Shown here: one piece after another, positions 16,513-24,882 of the stretch
How the letters are laid out: the number at the start of each line of letters is the position of its first letter
How positions within the stretch are numbered: position 1 is the first letter of the stretch
NCBI RefSeq assembly: GCF_963666145.1
Contig: NZ_OY762614.1
Span: forward strand, 5,818,501 to 5,882,500
Length of the DNA: 64,000 bases
DNA from: an uncultured Desulfobacter sp.
GTDB taxonomy: Bacteria > Desulfobacterota > Desulfobacteria > Desulfobacterales > Desulfobacteraceae
Direction of reading: 5' to 3'
Notes under the pieces: model-generated
Databases searched by the model: none
What the model was told of the DNA's origin: nothing
What the model saw: the letters and a program-made list of their open reading frames with translations, nothing else
Made by a program: the position numbers and the translations under genes

Positions 16513-18169
16513 CCTGAGCATTGACGACCGCTTCCATTTACTGCTGCATAAAAAAATCATGAATAAAATCGGATCTGCCAAGAGAAGATCCAAAAAATAT
16601 TACAAGGACCAGTACAAGAAAACCGGGATTATCCCGGTACCCCTTTTGCTGGTTGAAAAAGGAATTATGGATGGCCGCAAGTGCAGCGGGCGCCCCAAGG
16701 TTATAGACGAGCAAACAAAAAGGCGGTTTATTGAAATGGTCAAGGCGTCATGCGATCCGTCATCTCAGGGGTTCATTTTTATCACCCGAAGAGCCAGGAC
16801 CATTAAAAATTACCACTGCTGGCTCGAGGAAGAGTTGGGTAAAACAATCAGCCTTCCGGCACTTCGGCGATGCGCCAAAAGGGAGAATCTCAAATTTTAT
16901 CTGGAAAAAGAGGACGATCAGGAGCCGTCACCGGCACGTTATAGCTTCAAACCGGTTCCGGTGTTTGCCTTGATCCAGGTTGACGGTTGCAAGTTCCAAT
17001 ATTTAAGAATCAGAGATGAACGTGGAAACTGGCAGAAACCGCAGGTGATTGAAATATTTGATACCGGTTCCAGGAAGCTGTTCATCCTGGAATTCTATTT
17101 TACCGAAAGTAATCTGAACTCTGTGGACCTTTTTACCCGTTTTTTGTTATGCACCCCTTTTCCTTTGAAAACAATCGGCATCAGGCCCGACCAGGCAAAG
17201 GGATTTTTAAATTTAAAGCGTCCCATTAATGCCATTAACCTTGCGCATTCTACGCCAGGCGGTTTTTATTTGGCGCCGGATTTTTCAAGGGCGCATTCAC
17301 CAAAAGATAAGGCGCATCTGGAATCTTCACACCGGAGCCTGCATAATTTTGAAATACGGATTATCAAAGCCTTTGAGGACAGGATTGTGAAAACCGTTAC
17401 CGAGTATAACTTCAAACGGGGAAGAAAGGAAAAAGTCACTGTAACCCTACTTGATATCACCCTTGATGAATTGAGAAGCAGCACTGTGCTCCGCCAATAC
17501 CGTGACGAACATAATCATACACAACATTATTTTACTGAAGACGGCGTGGTCAGTGCCTGGGTGCCGGCACAGAAGTTTGATGATTTTTTGTCAAACCAGG
17601 CAGACACCCTGAATTTTATCCCGGAGCAGGTTCAAGAATATATGAAATATGGTTACAGAAAAATCAAAGCCACCGTATCCAAGAACAGAACTATCCGCCA
17701 TGACAAACGCGATTTTTATGTGACCAGTGGTGCAGACCGGTTCAGCAAGCATAAAAGTACACCGGTAAAGATATCCAGATACAGGGACAAACTTTTTATC
17801 TTTGAGCCCAGTGAAGACGGAATACTTCTGGGCGAAGCCATTGCAAAAAAGCCGTTTGACAGGCCACCTGCACCAGCGCCTGATCCTGTACCCGATGAAC
17901 TCGACACCATTATCGCTCTTTTGGAAAAGCACAATATGGCCGTTGACCGGCCTATTTTAATCGAAGTTTACCATAAGGGCCTTTCCCTATCCCGGGCGGA
18001 GCAAGTACTTCATCATAATCAATCAAGGTACGCAGATTACATGAAAAAAATGGACCAGCCTGAGGAACGTAAAAAACAGGCTTTGTTCAATGCATTTATG
18101 CTTGATTGCCAAAAATCGTTAACTACGAATCGAGTGGCGACTTATGCATCCCTCGGAGATATGACATGA
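16505..18169 (+). CDS. DDE integrase/transposase of the rve (TnsB/TniA/MuA-like) type (copy 1)
   Basis: A 554-residue transposase. The start at 16505 is preferred because it overlaps the upstream gene and gives 'MDDLSIDDRF'; the frame is open back to 16394 but that part lies on the ParB-like gene. N-terminal DNA-binding region to about 145 ('SGRPKVIDEQTKRRF' is an HTH-like stretch), then an RNase H-type core with Asp160 ('LIQVDGCKF'), Asp229 ('IGIRPDQAKGF') and Glu273 ('KDKAHLESSHRSL'), then a beta-rich domain (about 385-445, 'SKNRTIRHDKRDFYVTSG') and a C-terminal helical tail ('RPPAPAPDPVPDELD' linker, then about 465-554), the sort of tail that contacts the partner ATPase in TnsB/TniA. Its stop overlaps the ATPase start by four bases. 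Confidence 0.85.
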   Translation: MDDLSIDDRFHLLLHKKIMNKIGSAKRRSKKYYKDQYKKTGIIPVPLLLVEKGIMDGRKCSGRPKVIDEQTKRRFIEMVKASCDPSSQGFIFITRRARTIKNYHCWLEEELGKTISLPALRRCAKRENLKFYLEKEDDQEPSPARYSFKPVPVFALIQVDGCKFQYLRIRDERGNWQKPQVIEIFDTGSRKLFILEFYFTESNLNSVDLFTRFLLCTPFPLKTIGIRPDQAKGFLNLKRPINAINLAHSTPGGFYLAPDFSRAHSPKDKAHLESSHRSLHNFEIRIIKAFEDRIVKTVTEYNFKRGRKEKVTVTLLDITLDELRSSTVLRQYRDEHNHTQHYFTEDGVVSAWVPAQKFDDFLSNQADTLNFIPEQVQEYMKYGYRKIKATVSKNRTIRHDKRDFYVTSGADRFSKHKSTPVKISRYRDKLFIFEPSEDGILLGEAIAKKPFDRPPAPAPDPVPDELDTIIALLEKHNMAVDRPILIEVYHKGLSLSRAEQVLHHNQSRYADYMKKMDQPEERKKQALFNAFMLDCQKSLTTNRVATYASLGDMT

Positions 18170-18828
18170 AAGAGGATTTTATCAGTGATAAACGAAGAGT
18201 CTCATACCTGTCTGCCACTTATAATAGGATATACAGGGGCCAAAGCGTACTCATTGAAGGAGATTTTGGCGCAGGAAAAACTCGGTTTTTAAAACTGCTG
18301 CGGCCTAAAAAGCTCCATGCCGTATGGGTCGAGTCTCTGTTCAACATCCATGAAACCCTGGCATCCATACTCAAGGAATTGAATTATGAGGCCACCGCCA
18401 CCTACCGCCGGACTCCCCAGTACCTGAAAACGATCTGCAACCTATCCAATTGTTTTATCATCATAGATGAAGCCAATGATCTGGACTCCCGGGTCTGGCC
18501 ATATCTCAAACGAATTATTGATGCCGGTGTTCCCATCGTATTTGCAGGGCTCCCAAAGGTCAGAACCCATCTGAGCCGGAATCATCCCGATATACTCAGC
18601 CGGCTCAAAACTCTGATTTTATACCCCATAGAGGTCGAAGACTTCATCGAAAAATACAAAGATATCCAGCAGGAAGCCGTTGAACAAATTTATATGGCCG
18701 TCAAAGGCGACATGAGAAAATTTAAAGAAATATGTACAGACTGCCAGGACAGGGCAAAGGAGTTGAATCACAACTTTGTTGATATCAACCTTGCTCTGGA
18801 ATTTATATCCGATCTCCCTCCCCAGTAA
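18166..18828 (+). CDS. AAA+ ATPase transposition partner (TniB/TnsC/IstB-like) (copy 1)
   Basis: A 220-residue ATPase beginning at the ATGA overlap with the integrase stop. Walker A is 'GDFGAGKT' (32-39), Walker B is 'CFIIIDEAND' with Asp101-Glu102, and a sensor-like 'PIVFAGLPKV' and 'SRNHPDILSRLKTL' follow. Such ATPases (MuB, TnsC, TniB, IstB) polymerise on target DNA, choose the insertion site and give immunity. The protein is identical in all three copies. No TnsD/TniQ-like target selector is encoded, so targeting probably rests on this ATPase plus the CHC2 or ParB-like proteins (inference). Confidence 0.88.
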   Translation: MKEDFISDKRRVSYLSATYNRIYRGQSVLIEGDFGAGKTRFLKLLRPKKLHAVWVESLFNIHETLASILKELNYEATATYRRTPQYLKTICNLSNCFIIIDEANDLDSRVWPYLKRIIDAGVPIVFAGLPKVRTHLSRNHPDILSRLKTLILYPIEVEDFIEKYKDIQQEAVEQIYMAVKGDMRKFKEICTDCQDRAKELNHNFVDINLALEFISDLPPQ

Positions 18829-19109
18829 TCCTTATCACAATTTATCTGTACGAACAGGCCACCTTTGGTTACGCCGAGGATGGCCTGGTGGTGTCTCTTT
18901 CTTATATTAAGGATGCCGCTTGATGCTTGTTCTACCTTTAAAATTTTGAAACCACAGATCATTTTTGATTTTTTAGTGTACCGTTACATTATTTTGTAAC
19001 TTCGTTTTTGATGGCACTTTCGTTTAACTCACTTAAATCACATTGAAAATATATGGTTCTTGTTTGGTGGGGCAAGCCTCAACACCGTTACAGTATTTGA
19101 AGCTCGTCA
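18829..19109 (+). other. Non-coding transposon right end
   Basis: It starts just after the ATPase stop. A hairpin (CAGGCCA...TGGCCTG, about 18855-18887) may end transcription. Farther in are an inverted CCGTTACATTATTT motif (18981-18994), GTAAC, and CCGTTACAGTATTT (19085-19098) next to the terminal GAAGCTCGTCA. These mirror the TGTAACGG motifs of the left end. The region is copied exactly in the 51.4-kb fragment. Confidence 0.65.
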
Positions 19110-19265
19110 ACCCAAACGCTGCTTAAGCAGGGTTATACGATCAAAGCTGTGTATGATTATTTCTTCAAAAAGGGTGTGATTCATATGTCATATAATTCCT
19201 GGACTAAAATATTAAAAAATTACCATAAACCCTTCCCTTTTACACAAAAGAAAGACGAATTATGA
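19110..19265 (+). pseudogene. 5'-truncated small protein gene, paralogue of the next gene
   Basis: Directly after the transposon end an open frame reads 'TLLKQGYTIKAVYDYFFKKG', then 'VIHMSYNSWTKILKNYHKPF', and stops at 19265. It closely resembles the following 78-residue protein ('LFSKGYSKKTIYDHFIEK', 'IHMSYVAWAKIMENHDQRF'), so two tandem paralogues stood here and the first lost its start at the transposon junction. Its stop overlaps the next ATG (ATGA). Confidence 0.7.
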
Positions 19266-19498
19266 AACCTTCATGTAAAAGTCAATATCTGGCTATCCAC
19301 GACGAGGCAAACGCTTTGTTTTCAAAGGGTTACTCAAAAAAGACCATATACGATCATTTTATTGAAAAAGATAAGATTCATATGTCGTATGTGGCCTGGG
19401 CAAAAATTATGGAAAACCACGATCAGAGATTTCCCTTCGGTCAAAAAAAAGCCTCAAAAGAAAAAACCATCCGTCAAAGTCAAGGCAAATTAGCCTGA
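19262..19498 (+). CDS. Small accessory protein upstream of an IS66-type transposase
   Basis: 78 residues with a predicted helix-turn-helix-like stretch ('GYSKKTIYDHFIEKDKIHMS') and a basic tail. Its 3' end overlaps the region where transposase coding begins in another frame, suggesting coupled expression. I know similar small proteins beside IS66-like transposases, but their role is not established. Confidence 0.55.
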   Translation: MKPSCKSQYLAIHDEANALFSKGYSKKTIYDHFIEKDKIHMSYVAWAKIMENHDQRFPFGQKKASKEKTIRQSQGKLA

Positions 19499-19578
19499 CA
19501 GAAAACGAGCTTGATGCGCTTATTAAACGGGCGGAAGCAGGACGGCTTGAGAAGGCAGATGTTGATATTATTAAAGCT

Positions 19579-21033
19579 ATGGTCAATGCGGTCAAGGTCT
19601 TGAGTCAGTCCGTCAATGACAAAGCCGCGTCCATCAAGCGCCTGCTTGGCATGGTATTCGGCTCAAAAACGGAAAAAAAAGAATCGGTTTGTAACCACGC
19701 CCCTGGCGATAATGGCAAAAAAATCGGCGCCAAAAAGAAAGGACATGGTAAACGTTCCGTCAAAAAATTTACGGGTGCGGAAAAGGTTGTCGTGCCCCAC
19801 GAAACACTGACTCACAAATCCCCTTGCCCTTTATGTCCCAAGGGCATTGTCTATCGCCAAAAAACACCAGGGGTTGTGATCCATTTCACCGGGCAGGTGC
19901 CGATTCAGGCCGTTGTTTATGAAACCGAAAAGCTGCGGTGTAACCTGTGTGGCGAAATATTTACAGCACAGGTTCCGGGCAACAAATGCGGCAGAAACTA
20001 TGATCCCAGTGCAATGGCGATGATGGCCATTTTAAAATATGGAAGCGGTTTGCCCTGGTACCGGCTGGAAAAGCTCCAGGAAAGTATGGGGATACCGCTT
20101 CCAGCTTCTACACAATGGGAGAAAACGGAAGCGGCCGCAGATCTTATTTACCCGATATTTAATGAATTTATTCGTCAGGCAGCCCAGGGCGAGGTCCTTC
20201 ATAATGATGACACCACCATGAAAATTCTTTCTTTGATAAAGGAAAACAAAGAAAACACTAACAATAAGCGTACAGGGATATTTACTACGGGCATCATCTC
20301 TTTGATCGGTGGGGACCGGCGGATAGCTCTTTTTTTTACAGGGCGGGACCATGCCGGTGAAAATATTGCCAGGGTCTATGAAAAGCGAAATAAAGGCCGG
20401 CTTCCTCCGATTCAAATGTGTGATGCACTTTCACGCAACACCGCTGACGAATTTAAGGTGATTCTCTGTAACTGTCTGACACACGGACGGCGTAATTTTG
20501 TGAATGTCATTGAATGTTTTCCCGATGAATGTACACATCTCATAGAGGTGCTGGCTGAAGTGTATCACAATGACACCCATACGAAAGAACTGTCCATGAC
20601 GCCGGAGAAACGCCTTATTTATCACAAGGAACACAGCGGGCCTTTAATGGCCGAGCTACGATCTTGGCTGGACAAACAAATTGATGAACCTTTAGTGGAA
20701 CCTAATTCCGGTCTGGGCAAAGCCGTTCAATACATGATCAAGCACTGGACGGAATTAACCCGATTCCTGGAAGTGCCTGGTGCCCCACTGGATAATAACA
20801 TCTGTGAGCAAGGGCTGAAACGGGCCATATTGCATCGTAAAAATTCGTTATTTTACAAGACGGAGCATGGTGCTTTCATCGGAGACATGTTCATGAGTCT
20901 TATTCATACCTGTGATCTGATGAAAATCAACGCTTTTGATTATCTTACCACACTGCTGAAAAATGCTGTTGAGCTGAAAAAGAATCCTTCCCTCTGGATG
21001 CCCTGGAACTATAAAATTGCTTCAATGAATTGA
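19579..21033 (+). CDS. IS66-family transposase
   Basis: DDE transposase of 484 or more residues. The frame is coding-like upstream of this ATG ('SLTENELDALIKRAEAGRLE', typical of IS66 TnpC), so the true start is probably near 19489-19495 with a non-ATG codon or coupled to the small gene before it; 19579 is the first ATG. A zinc-binding block ('CPLCPKGIVYRQ', 'RCNLCGEIF') precedes the catalytic core: 'EVLHNDDTTMKIL' (Asp), 'LCNCLTHGRRNFV' and 'APLDNNICEQGLKRAILHRK' (Glu). It appears full length. The left end of this IS has been lost at the transposon junction. Confidence 0.88.
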   Translation: MVNAVKVLSQSVNDKAASIKRLLGMVFGSKTEKKESVCNHAPGDNGKKIGAKKKGHGKRSVKKFTGAEKVVVPHETLTHKSPCPLCPKGIVYRQKTPGVVIHFTGQVPIQAVVYETEKLRCNLCGEIFTAQVPGNKCGRNYDPSAMAMMAILKYGSGLPWYRLEKLQESMGIPLPASTQWEKTEAAADLIYPIFNEFIRQAAQGEVLHNDDTTMKILSLIKENKENTNNKRTGIFTTGIISLIGGDRRIALFFTGRDHAGENIARVYEKRNKGRLPPIQMCDALSRNTADEFKVILCNCLTHGRRNFVNVIECFPDECTHLIEVLAEVYHNDTHTKELSMTPEKRLIYHKEHSGPLMAELRSWLDKQIDEPLVEPNSGLGKAVQYMIKHWTELTRFLEVPGAPLDNNICEQGLKRAILHRKNSLFYKTEHGAFIGDMFMSLIHTCDLMKINAFDYLTTLLKNAVELKKNPSLWMPWNYKIASMN

Positions 21034-21080
21034 GAACAAGGAAGGGGGTCATGATTTTATCCCCCATCCTTTGATAAATT

Positions 21081-21476
21081 TTGTTGATTAAAAATCTCTA
21101 CGCATGCTTGCCGAAGGGACACCGTCGTAAAGAGTTGTACGGGAAAAAGAGACAAATAGTTGTAGATACGATTAAGCAGTGGGCTCGGATTAAAGGTATA
21201 GAAATCATTGAGGGGCGTGCGATGCCTGACCATATTCACCTTTGCCTTTCGATTCCGCCAAAATATGCGGTGGCCCATGTCATTGGTCTTTTGAAAGGGA
21301 AGAGTGCATCGGAAGTGATGAGCTTTGGAAACAAGAGTAGTCGAATGGTGCGAGGCCGGACATTTTGGGCTCGTGGCTATTGTGTTAGCACTGTTGGTCT
21401 TGATGAAGAAAAGATACGAGAATATATAAGAAACCAAGAACGTAAAGACATTCTCGAAGAAGAAACAGGTATTTAA
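21081..21476 (+). pseudogene. tnpA: 5'-truncated IS200/IS605-family TnpA (Y1 HUH) transposase
   Basis: Single-strand transposase of the HUH type. The HUH motif 'MPDHIHLCL' and catalytic-Tyr helix 'GLDEEKIREYIRNQE' are present, with 'FWARGYCVSTVG' before it. Family members start with about 20 more residues ('...HIVFIPKYRRK'); here homology begins only at 'PKGHRRKELYGKKRQ', and the preceding 'MLIKNLYACL' (TTG start) is unrelated. The N-terminal strand is therefore missing, joined to sequence after the IS66 gene. The right-end hairpins remain downstream. Confidence 0.8.
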
Positions 21477-21506
21477 GTTTTACTAAAAAAGGTAGTTGGT
21501 CGGAGA

Positions 21507-21551
21507 CCCCCCTTTAGGGGGGCCTCATGAAACCACCAGTTTACTGGTGGT
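21507..21551 (+). other. IS200-type right-end hairpins
   Basis: Two perfect stem-loops, CCCCCC-TTTA-GGGGGG (21507-21522) and ACCACCAG-TTTA-CTGGTGGT (21532-21551), lie just after the TnpA frame. IS200/IS605 TnpA recognises such subterminal hairpins; the second is likely the right-end recognition structure. The first may also end transcription. The 190 bases to the next gene hold nothing I recognise. Confidence 0.7.
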
Positions 21552-21741
21552 ATTCATTGTTGTTCAACTAAATGGCTTGTTGCAAATTTCGGGGGATGGG
21601 CAAAAAACCCCGGTTAATAAATGGATAAAAATCGGGAAGTATGAACTTCAACAAAATCTAATAAATTCAAAAGTTTTCCCAAAATTATGTGGGGCTTTTC
21701 CCCTAAATGTTTAATTGCACCCATTAACCCGATATTCGGGA

Positions 21742-22239
21742 TTATCTGCGTTGTCCCCCGCCACCCCCCTTACCTCTGCCTTGACCGCTTCCGCCGCCCA
21801 TACCCTTACCACCACCACCGCCCATACCACGGCCGCCGCCAGCAATCCCCCGCCCTTTCATTCCACCCTGACCCTGGGGTGCATCAGTTGATTGGGAGGT
21901 CTTAGCCTGGGCATAAGAACCTTGTTTGAATTTGGCCAAGGCCTCTTGTACCGTATCCTGGGGTGATAAACCCTCCACAAGAGAGATCCCGGTTGTTTGA
22001 AATACCTGGGCAGCATTGGGGCCGACAGCGCCGGTGAGAATCGCATCAATATTTTTATCTGACAAAAGGTTGGTCGCAGAGATTCCTGCCCCCTGCCCCT
22101 GGGTGGCAGCATGATTTTCAACGGCCTCAATGATATTGCCAGTGTCTGTATCGATAATTAAAAACCAAGGTGCCCTGCCAAATCGGGGGTCAACGTTGGC
22201 ATTAATCTCTTTCCCTGTTGATGTTATGCAAAGTTTCAT
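21742..22239 (-). CDS. NifX/NafY-type dinitrogenase FeMo-cofactor-binding domain protein
   Basis: A 165-residue protein of the NifX-like family that binds iron-molybdenum or other metal clusters. The start at 22239 ('MKLCITSTGKEINANVDPRF') follows GAGGAG; the frame is open to 22377, but those residues are not family-like. Domain about 1-115: 'DPRFGRAPWFLIIDTDT', 'ATQGQGAGISATNLLSD', 'AILTGAVGPNAAQVF'. The C-terminal 45 residues are Gly/Met/Arg-rich repeats ('GGGRGMGGGGGKGMGGG'), seen in several such proteins of sulfate reducers and possibly metal-binding. It survives intact between IS remnants; another Gly/Met-rich protein gene follows, interrupted. Confidence 0.85.
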   Translation of the reverse strand: MKLCITSTGKEINANVDPRFGRAPWFLIIDTDTGNIIEAVENHAATQGQGAGISATNLLSDKNIDAILTGAVGPNAAQVFQTTGISLVEGLSPQDTVQEALAKFKQGSYAQAKTSQSTDAPQGQGGMKGRGIAGGGRGMGGGGGKGMGGGSGQGRGKGGGGGQRR

Positions 22240-22334
22240 CTTTTTCTCCTCGAATACCCATGAAGATAATGGGCTATCTGTCTTATGTACCGAATAAAAT
22301 TCGGCGTTGTTTATGTTCAACTGAAGCTTCCTAT

Positions 22335-22454
22335 CACTACAGCGACACTTCCGAAATCGCCCCTGTCGATGGAGCATTTTATAGCTCTAAATCAGCTAAA
22401 ATATGGTGATTCTCCCCCCTTTTTTGTGTGAAAAAAACAAGTGTCGCTGTAGTG
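22335..22454. repeat. MITE-like 120-bp unit with 16-bp inverted repeats
   Basis: CACTACAGCGACACTT at 22335-22350 is exactly inverted at 22439-22454. The 88 bases between hold no gene. It abuts an IS6-type transposase fragment, so the repeats may be IS ends rather than an independent miniature element. Confidence 0.6.
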
Positions 22455-22465
22455 CTATAACAGCC

Positions 22466-22677
22466 ATGGACTGACATTTTGAAAAAGAGCTTATCCTTCT
22501 AAATGTTCTGTGGTATTTGCGTTATGCCCTTAGCTACCGGGATCTGGAAGAAATGATGTTGGAACGGGGGTAAAGGTTGACCACACGACCATCTATCGGT
22601 GGGTTCAAAGCTATTCCCCGGAAATTGAGAAAAGATGCAAACCCCACCTCCAACCCACCAACGATTCTTATCGTACA
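22466..22677 (+). pseudogene. Fragment of an IS6-family transposase
   Basis: The plus strand encodes 'HFEKELILLNVLWYLRYALS' and 'YRDLEEMMLERG', then after a missing G at about 22571 'KVDHTTIYRWVQSYSPEIEK' and 'PHLQPTNDSYR'. This is the N-terminal DNA-binding and first catalytic approach of IS6/IS26-type transposases. A stop codon lies between the ATG and the homology. Sequence beyond 22677 is the reverse of another gene, so most of the catalytic domain is missing. Confidence 0.75.
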
Positions 22678-23003
22678 CGCGATGTCAGAGGGCACGACCA
22701 CTACCCGATCCCATACCTCCGCCACTGCGACCCATCCCCCCCCCTCTACCAGGTGGCTCGTCGGGCAGTGTTAAACCGCGTTCCTTGGCTCGCTCTTGCA
22801 TCTGCTCGTGATGCTCATTCCGGATTTGCTCTCGTTCCTGGACTGTTTTTACGGAACGCATTTTTGCGTGATACTCAGCTCGCTCTTGTTGCGTCATGAG
22901 TTGGCTGCCGTAGATTTGTTTGTCCTGGTCGGCCGCGAACGCGAATCCACTAAACAAAACCAAGGCAGCAACTGACCTGGTCAAGTAAAAATGGACACTT
23001 TTG

Positions 23004-23813
23004 TTAAGCGGCTTTTTCTAAAAACCACAGTTTTTCAAATTCTTTTGGACTGATATACCCCAAATAGGAATGACGTCTGTTGCAATTGTAAAACATTTCG
23101 ATGTAATCAATGATGTCTCTCCGGGCTTCTTCTCGGGTCATGTAGTTTGTAAAAAAGACCCTCTCAGTCTTCAAACTACCGAAAAAGCTCTCTGCCACGG
23201 CATTGTCCCAACAATTCCCTTTCCGGCTCATGCTGCTAACCATCCCAAGGGTATTCAACATTTTCTGGAAGTTTTTACTGCAATACTGACTTCCCCTGTC
23301 TGAATGAAATAGCAGGCCAGGGGCAGGCATTCGACGCCTGATTGCCATGTGCAGGGCATCCATGATCAACTTTGTGGTCATTCGATTACTCAGGGACCAG
23401 CCGACAACCCGGCGTGAAAAAAGGTCTATAACGACGGCCAAATACAACCACCCTTCGTGGGTCCAAATGTATGTAATGTCAGAGACATAAACCTTGTCCG
23501 CTTCGACAACTTCAAACTGTCTGTCCAGTAAATTCGGTGCAACTGGCAAATTGTGTTTGCTGTCTGTCGTCGCTTTAAATTTCTTTTTCTGCTTGGCGGC
23601 AACACCGGCCATTTTCATCAATGACCCAGCTTTGTACCGCCCGCAAGGACTGCCGGATGCTTTTATCTCTTCTGCAATCCGGCGGGCGCCATAGGTACCC
23701 CTTGATGCTTGATGAGCCGCTTTAACAATAGGAATTAGTGTCTCTACTTCCCTCTGCCTCAATGATTTTTTACATTTACGCCAGGCATAATATCCACTCC
23801 GGGATATGAGCAT
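23004..23813 (-). CDS. IS3-family transposase OrfB (copy 1)
   Basis: rve-type DDE integrase core of IS3 elements: 'YVSDITYIWTHEGWLYLAVV' (Asp), 'HSDRGSQYCSKNF' (Asp), 'GNCWDNAVAESFFGSLKTER' (Glu) and the C-terminal 'YNCNRRHSYLGYISPKEFEK'. 269 residues from the first ATG; in-frame coding continues upstream ('NELKYQFVDAERKAYPVALI'), because OrfB is normally made as an OrfA-OrfB fusion by -1 slippage at an A6G run in orfA. Confidence 0.92.
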   Translation of the reverse strand: MLISRSGYYAWRKCKKSLRQREVETLIPIVKAAHQASRGTYGARRIAEEIKASGSPCGRYKAGSLMKMAGVAAKQKKKFKATTDSKHNLPVAPNLLDRQFEVVEADKVYVSDITYIWTHEGWLYLAVVIDLFSRRVVGWSLSNRMTTKLIMDALHMAIRRRMPAPGLLFHSDRGSQYCSKNFQKMLNTLGMVSSMSRKGNCWDNAVAESFFGSLKTERVFFTNYMTREEARRDIIDYIEMFYNCNRRHSYLGYISPKEFEKLWFLEKAA

Positions 23814-23872
23814 GACAATACATATCAGAGCTACTGGGTAAGCCTTCCTCTCAGCATCAACGAATTGATACT

Positions 23873-24166
23873 TCAGCTCATTTCTTTCGCGAAGAAGGCT
23901 GCTGCCTTTTTTAAGATTTCACGTTCCATCTTCAAACGGTTGTTTTCTTTTCGAAGACGGCTCAACTCTGCCTTCATTGCCACACTTCCTTGTAAACCAG
24001 TGGCACTCTCTCCACTACCTTCAATCTCACGTTTCCAGCGACCCAGCATGGTTGGATTGACTCCGAGATTTCGGGCTGCCTCGGTAATCTGATATCCCTG
24101 TTCGGTTATCAGTTTAACTGCTTCTTCTTTGAATTCAGGTGCATACTTCTTTCTGTCTTTCTTCAT
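23873..24166 (-). CDS. IS3-family OrfA, helix-turn-helix DNA-binding protein (copy 1)
   Basis: 97 residues: HTH ('ITEAARNLGVNPTMLGRWKR') and a C-terminal leucine-zipper-like coiled coil ('ELSRLRKENNRLKMEREILK'). GGAGG lies upstream. The TTAAAAAAG stretch near its end is the probable site of -1 frameshifting into OrfB. Confidence 0.9.
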   Translation of the reverse strand: MKKDRKKYAPEFKEEAVKLITEQGYQITEAARNLGVNPTMLGRWKREIEGSGESATGLQGSVAMKAELSRLRKENNRLKMEREILKKAAAFFAKEMS

Positions 24167-24268
24167 TTGACACCTCCGTGTGGATTATTAACCCACTCTT
24201 AGAGAAGTGTCCACAATTACCCTACCACCTCAAACCAAGGTAGACATCATCAGTGTTCGTTTCATCAT

Positions 24269-24882
24269 CTTAAACTCCTTGTGACTTTGGGTTGGTGTAA
24301 TTGTAATTAACGGCTGCATCCAATGAAACCCGTTCAATGGATGCGTCTAACAATTTAATCAACGGGTCCGCATAGTGTCCCTATATATGAAAAAGGAGTT
24401 GCTGCAGACATCGCAATATTTTTTTCATCTTGATCAACATAATATATTCAAGTTTCATACCAGGTGGGAGAATCTTTTTTTTTCATACAACAGGCTGTTT
24501 TATATGCAAAAATCTTTATATGACGGATCTGCGTGAGAGTTAAATATGGAATCAAGGAATGATCATATATGATCAATGGTCATACAAGACCACTTTTCAA
24601 CCGTATTTGTTTTTCAGAGTATTTTATCGTTGAATTCAGAGGATAACTAAAACGCAATTTATGATCGAGCGATTATTTATGGTATAAATTTTCAGGTGGC
24701 TAAAATTTTAAGAGCGAGCTTTTGCATTTGTAAGGCTCTCTTTTTTGAAATTTGGACAAGCCCACATATTGTGGTTGAATCGTCCTTGAAAAGATCCGGA
24801 GAGACAGGGATATTTTGCAACCCCATTTGCTTGAAAAATCGACATTGGCGCAAAGGCAGTCCTTTCTTGGAACCCTATCTCT
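24269..24882. other. 614-bp stretch with no supported gene
   Basis: Upstream part: ribosome binding site and probably the promoter of the split secreted-protein gene. The rest is AT-rich; open frames at 24696-25054 have no protein-like character or ribosome binding site and partly run opposite to the vapC remnant. Confidence 0.6.

Larger units (their letters stand above)
14805..19109 (+). mobile_element. 4,305-bp DDE/AAA+ transposon, copy 1
   Basis: Ends were set by comparing three full copies: identity begins at TGACCAGCTTTAAAAAG and stops at ...GAAGCTCGTCA. The termini are imperfect inverted repeats (TGACCAGCTTTAAA against TGACGAGCTTCAAA). Five same-strand genes follow: zinc-finger protein, CHC2 protein, ParB-like protein, DDE integrase and AAA+ ATPase, the last four translationally coupled or nearly so. 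The integrase/ATPase pair places it with the Mu/Tn7/Tn5053/IS21-type transposons. Flanking 5-bp sequences (TGTAA left, ACCCA right) do not match, so this is not a clean insertion with target duplication. Confidence 0.9.
22973..24232 (-). mobile_element. IS3-family element 'a', copy 1
   Basis: Imperfect 26-bp terminal inverted repeats (TGAGGTGGTAGGGTAATTG.. and TGACCTGGTCAAGTAAAAA.., both leading to TGGACAC) with ends TGA...TCA, and a 3-bp target duplication AAC (22970-22972, 24233-24235). It carries orfA and orfB in the usual overlapping -1 arrangement. A second copy is at 50166-51423. Confidence 0.9.
22685..24268 (-). pseudogene. Secreted Gly/Met-rich protein gene split by an IS3 element
   Basis: Removing the IS (22973-24232) and one AAC duplicate joins 24268-24233 to 22969-22685: 321 bases, 107 codons, no frame error. 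The restored protein starts 'MMKRTLMMSTLVAALVLFSG' and continues 'FAFAADQDKQIYG', a clear signal peptide with an Ala-x-Ala cleavage site, then a charged helical part ('LMTQQERAEYHAKMRSVKT', 'EREQIRNEHHEQMQERAKER') and a Gly/Met-rich tail. Such small periplasmic proteins are common in sulfate reducers; function unknown. AAGGAG precedes the ATG. The insertion is inside the signal peptide, so no secreted product is expected. The tail may be altered at the IS6 junction. Confidence 0.85.

Noticed and set aside
18768..18962. 64-codon minus-strand frame in the transposon right end
   Set aside because: No ribosome binding site; it overlaps the ATPase 3' end and the end motifs; conserved only because the element copies are identical.
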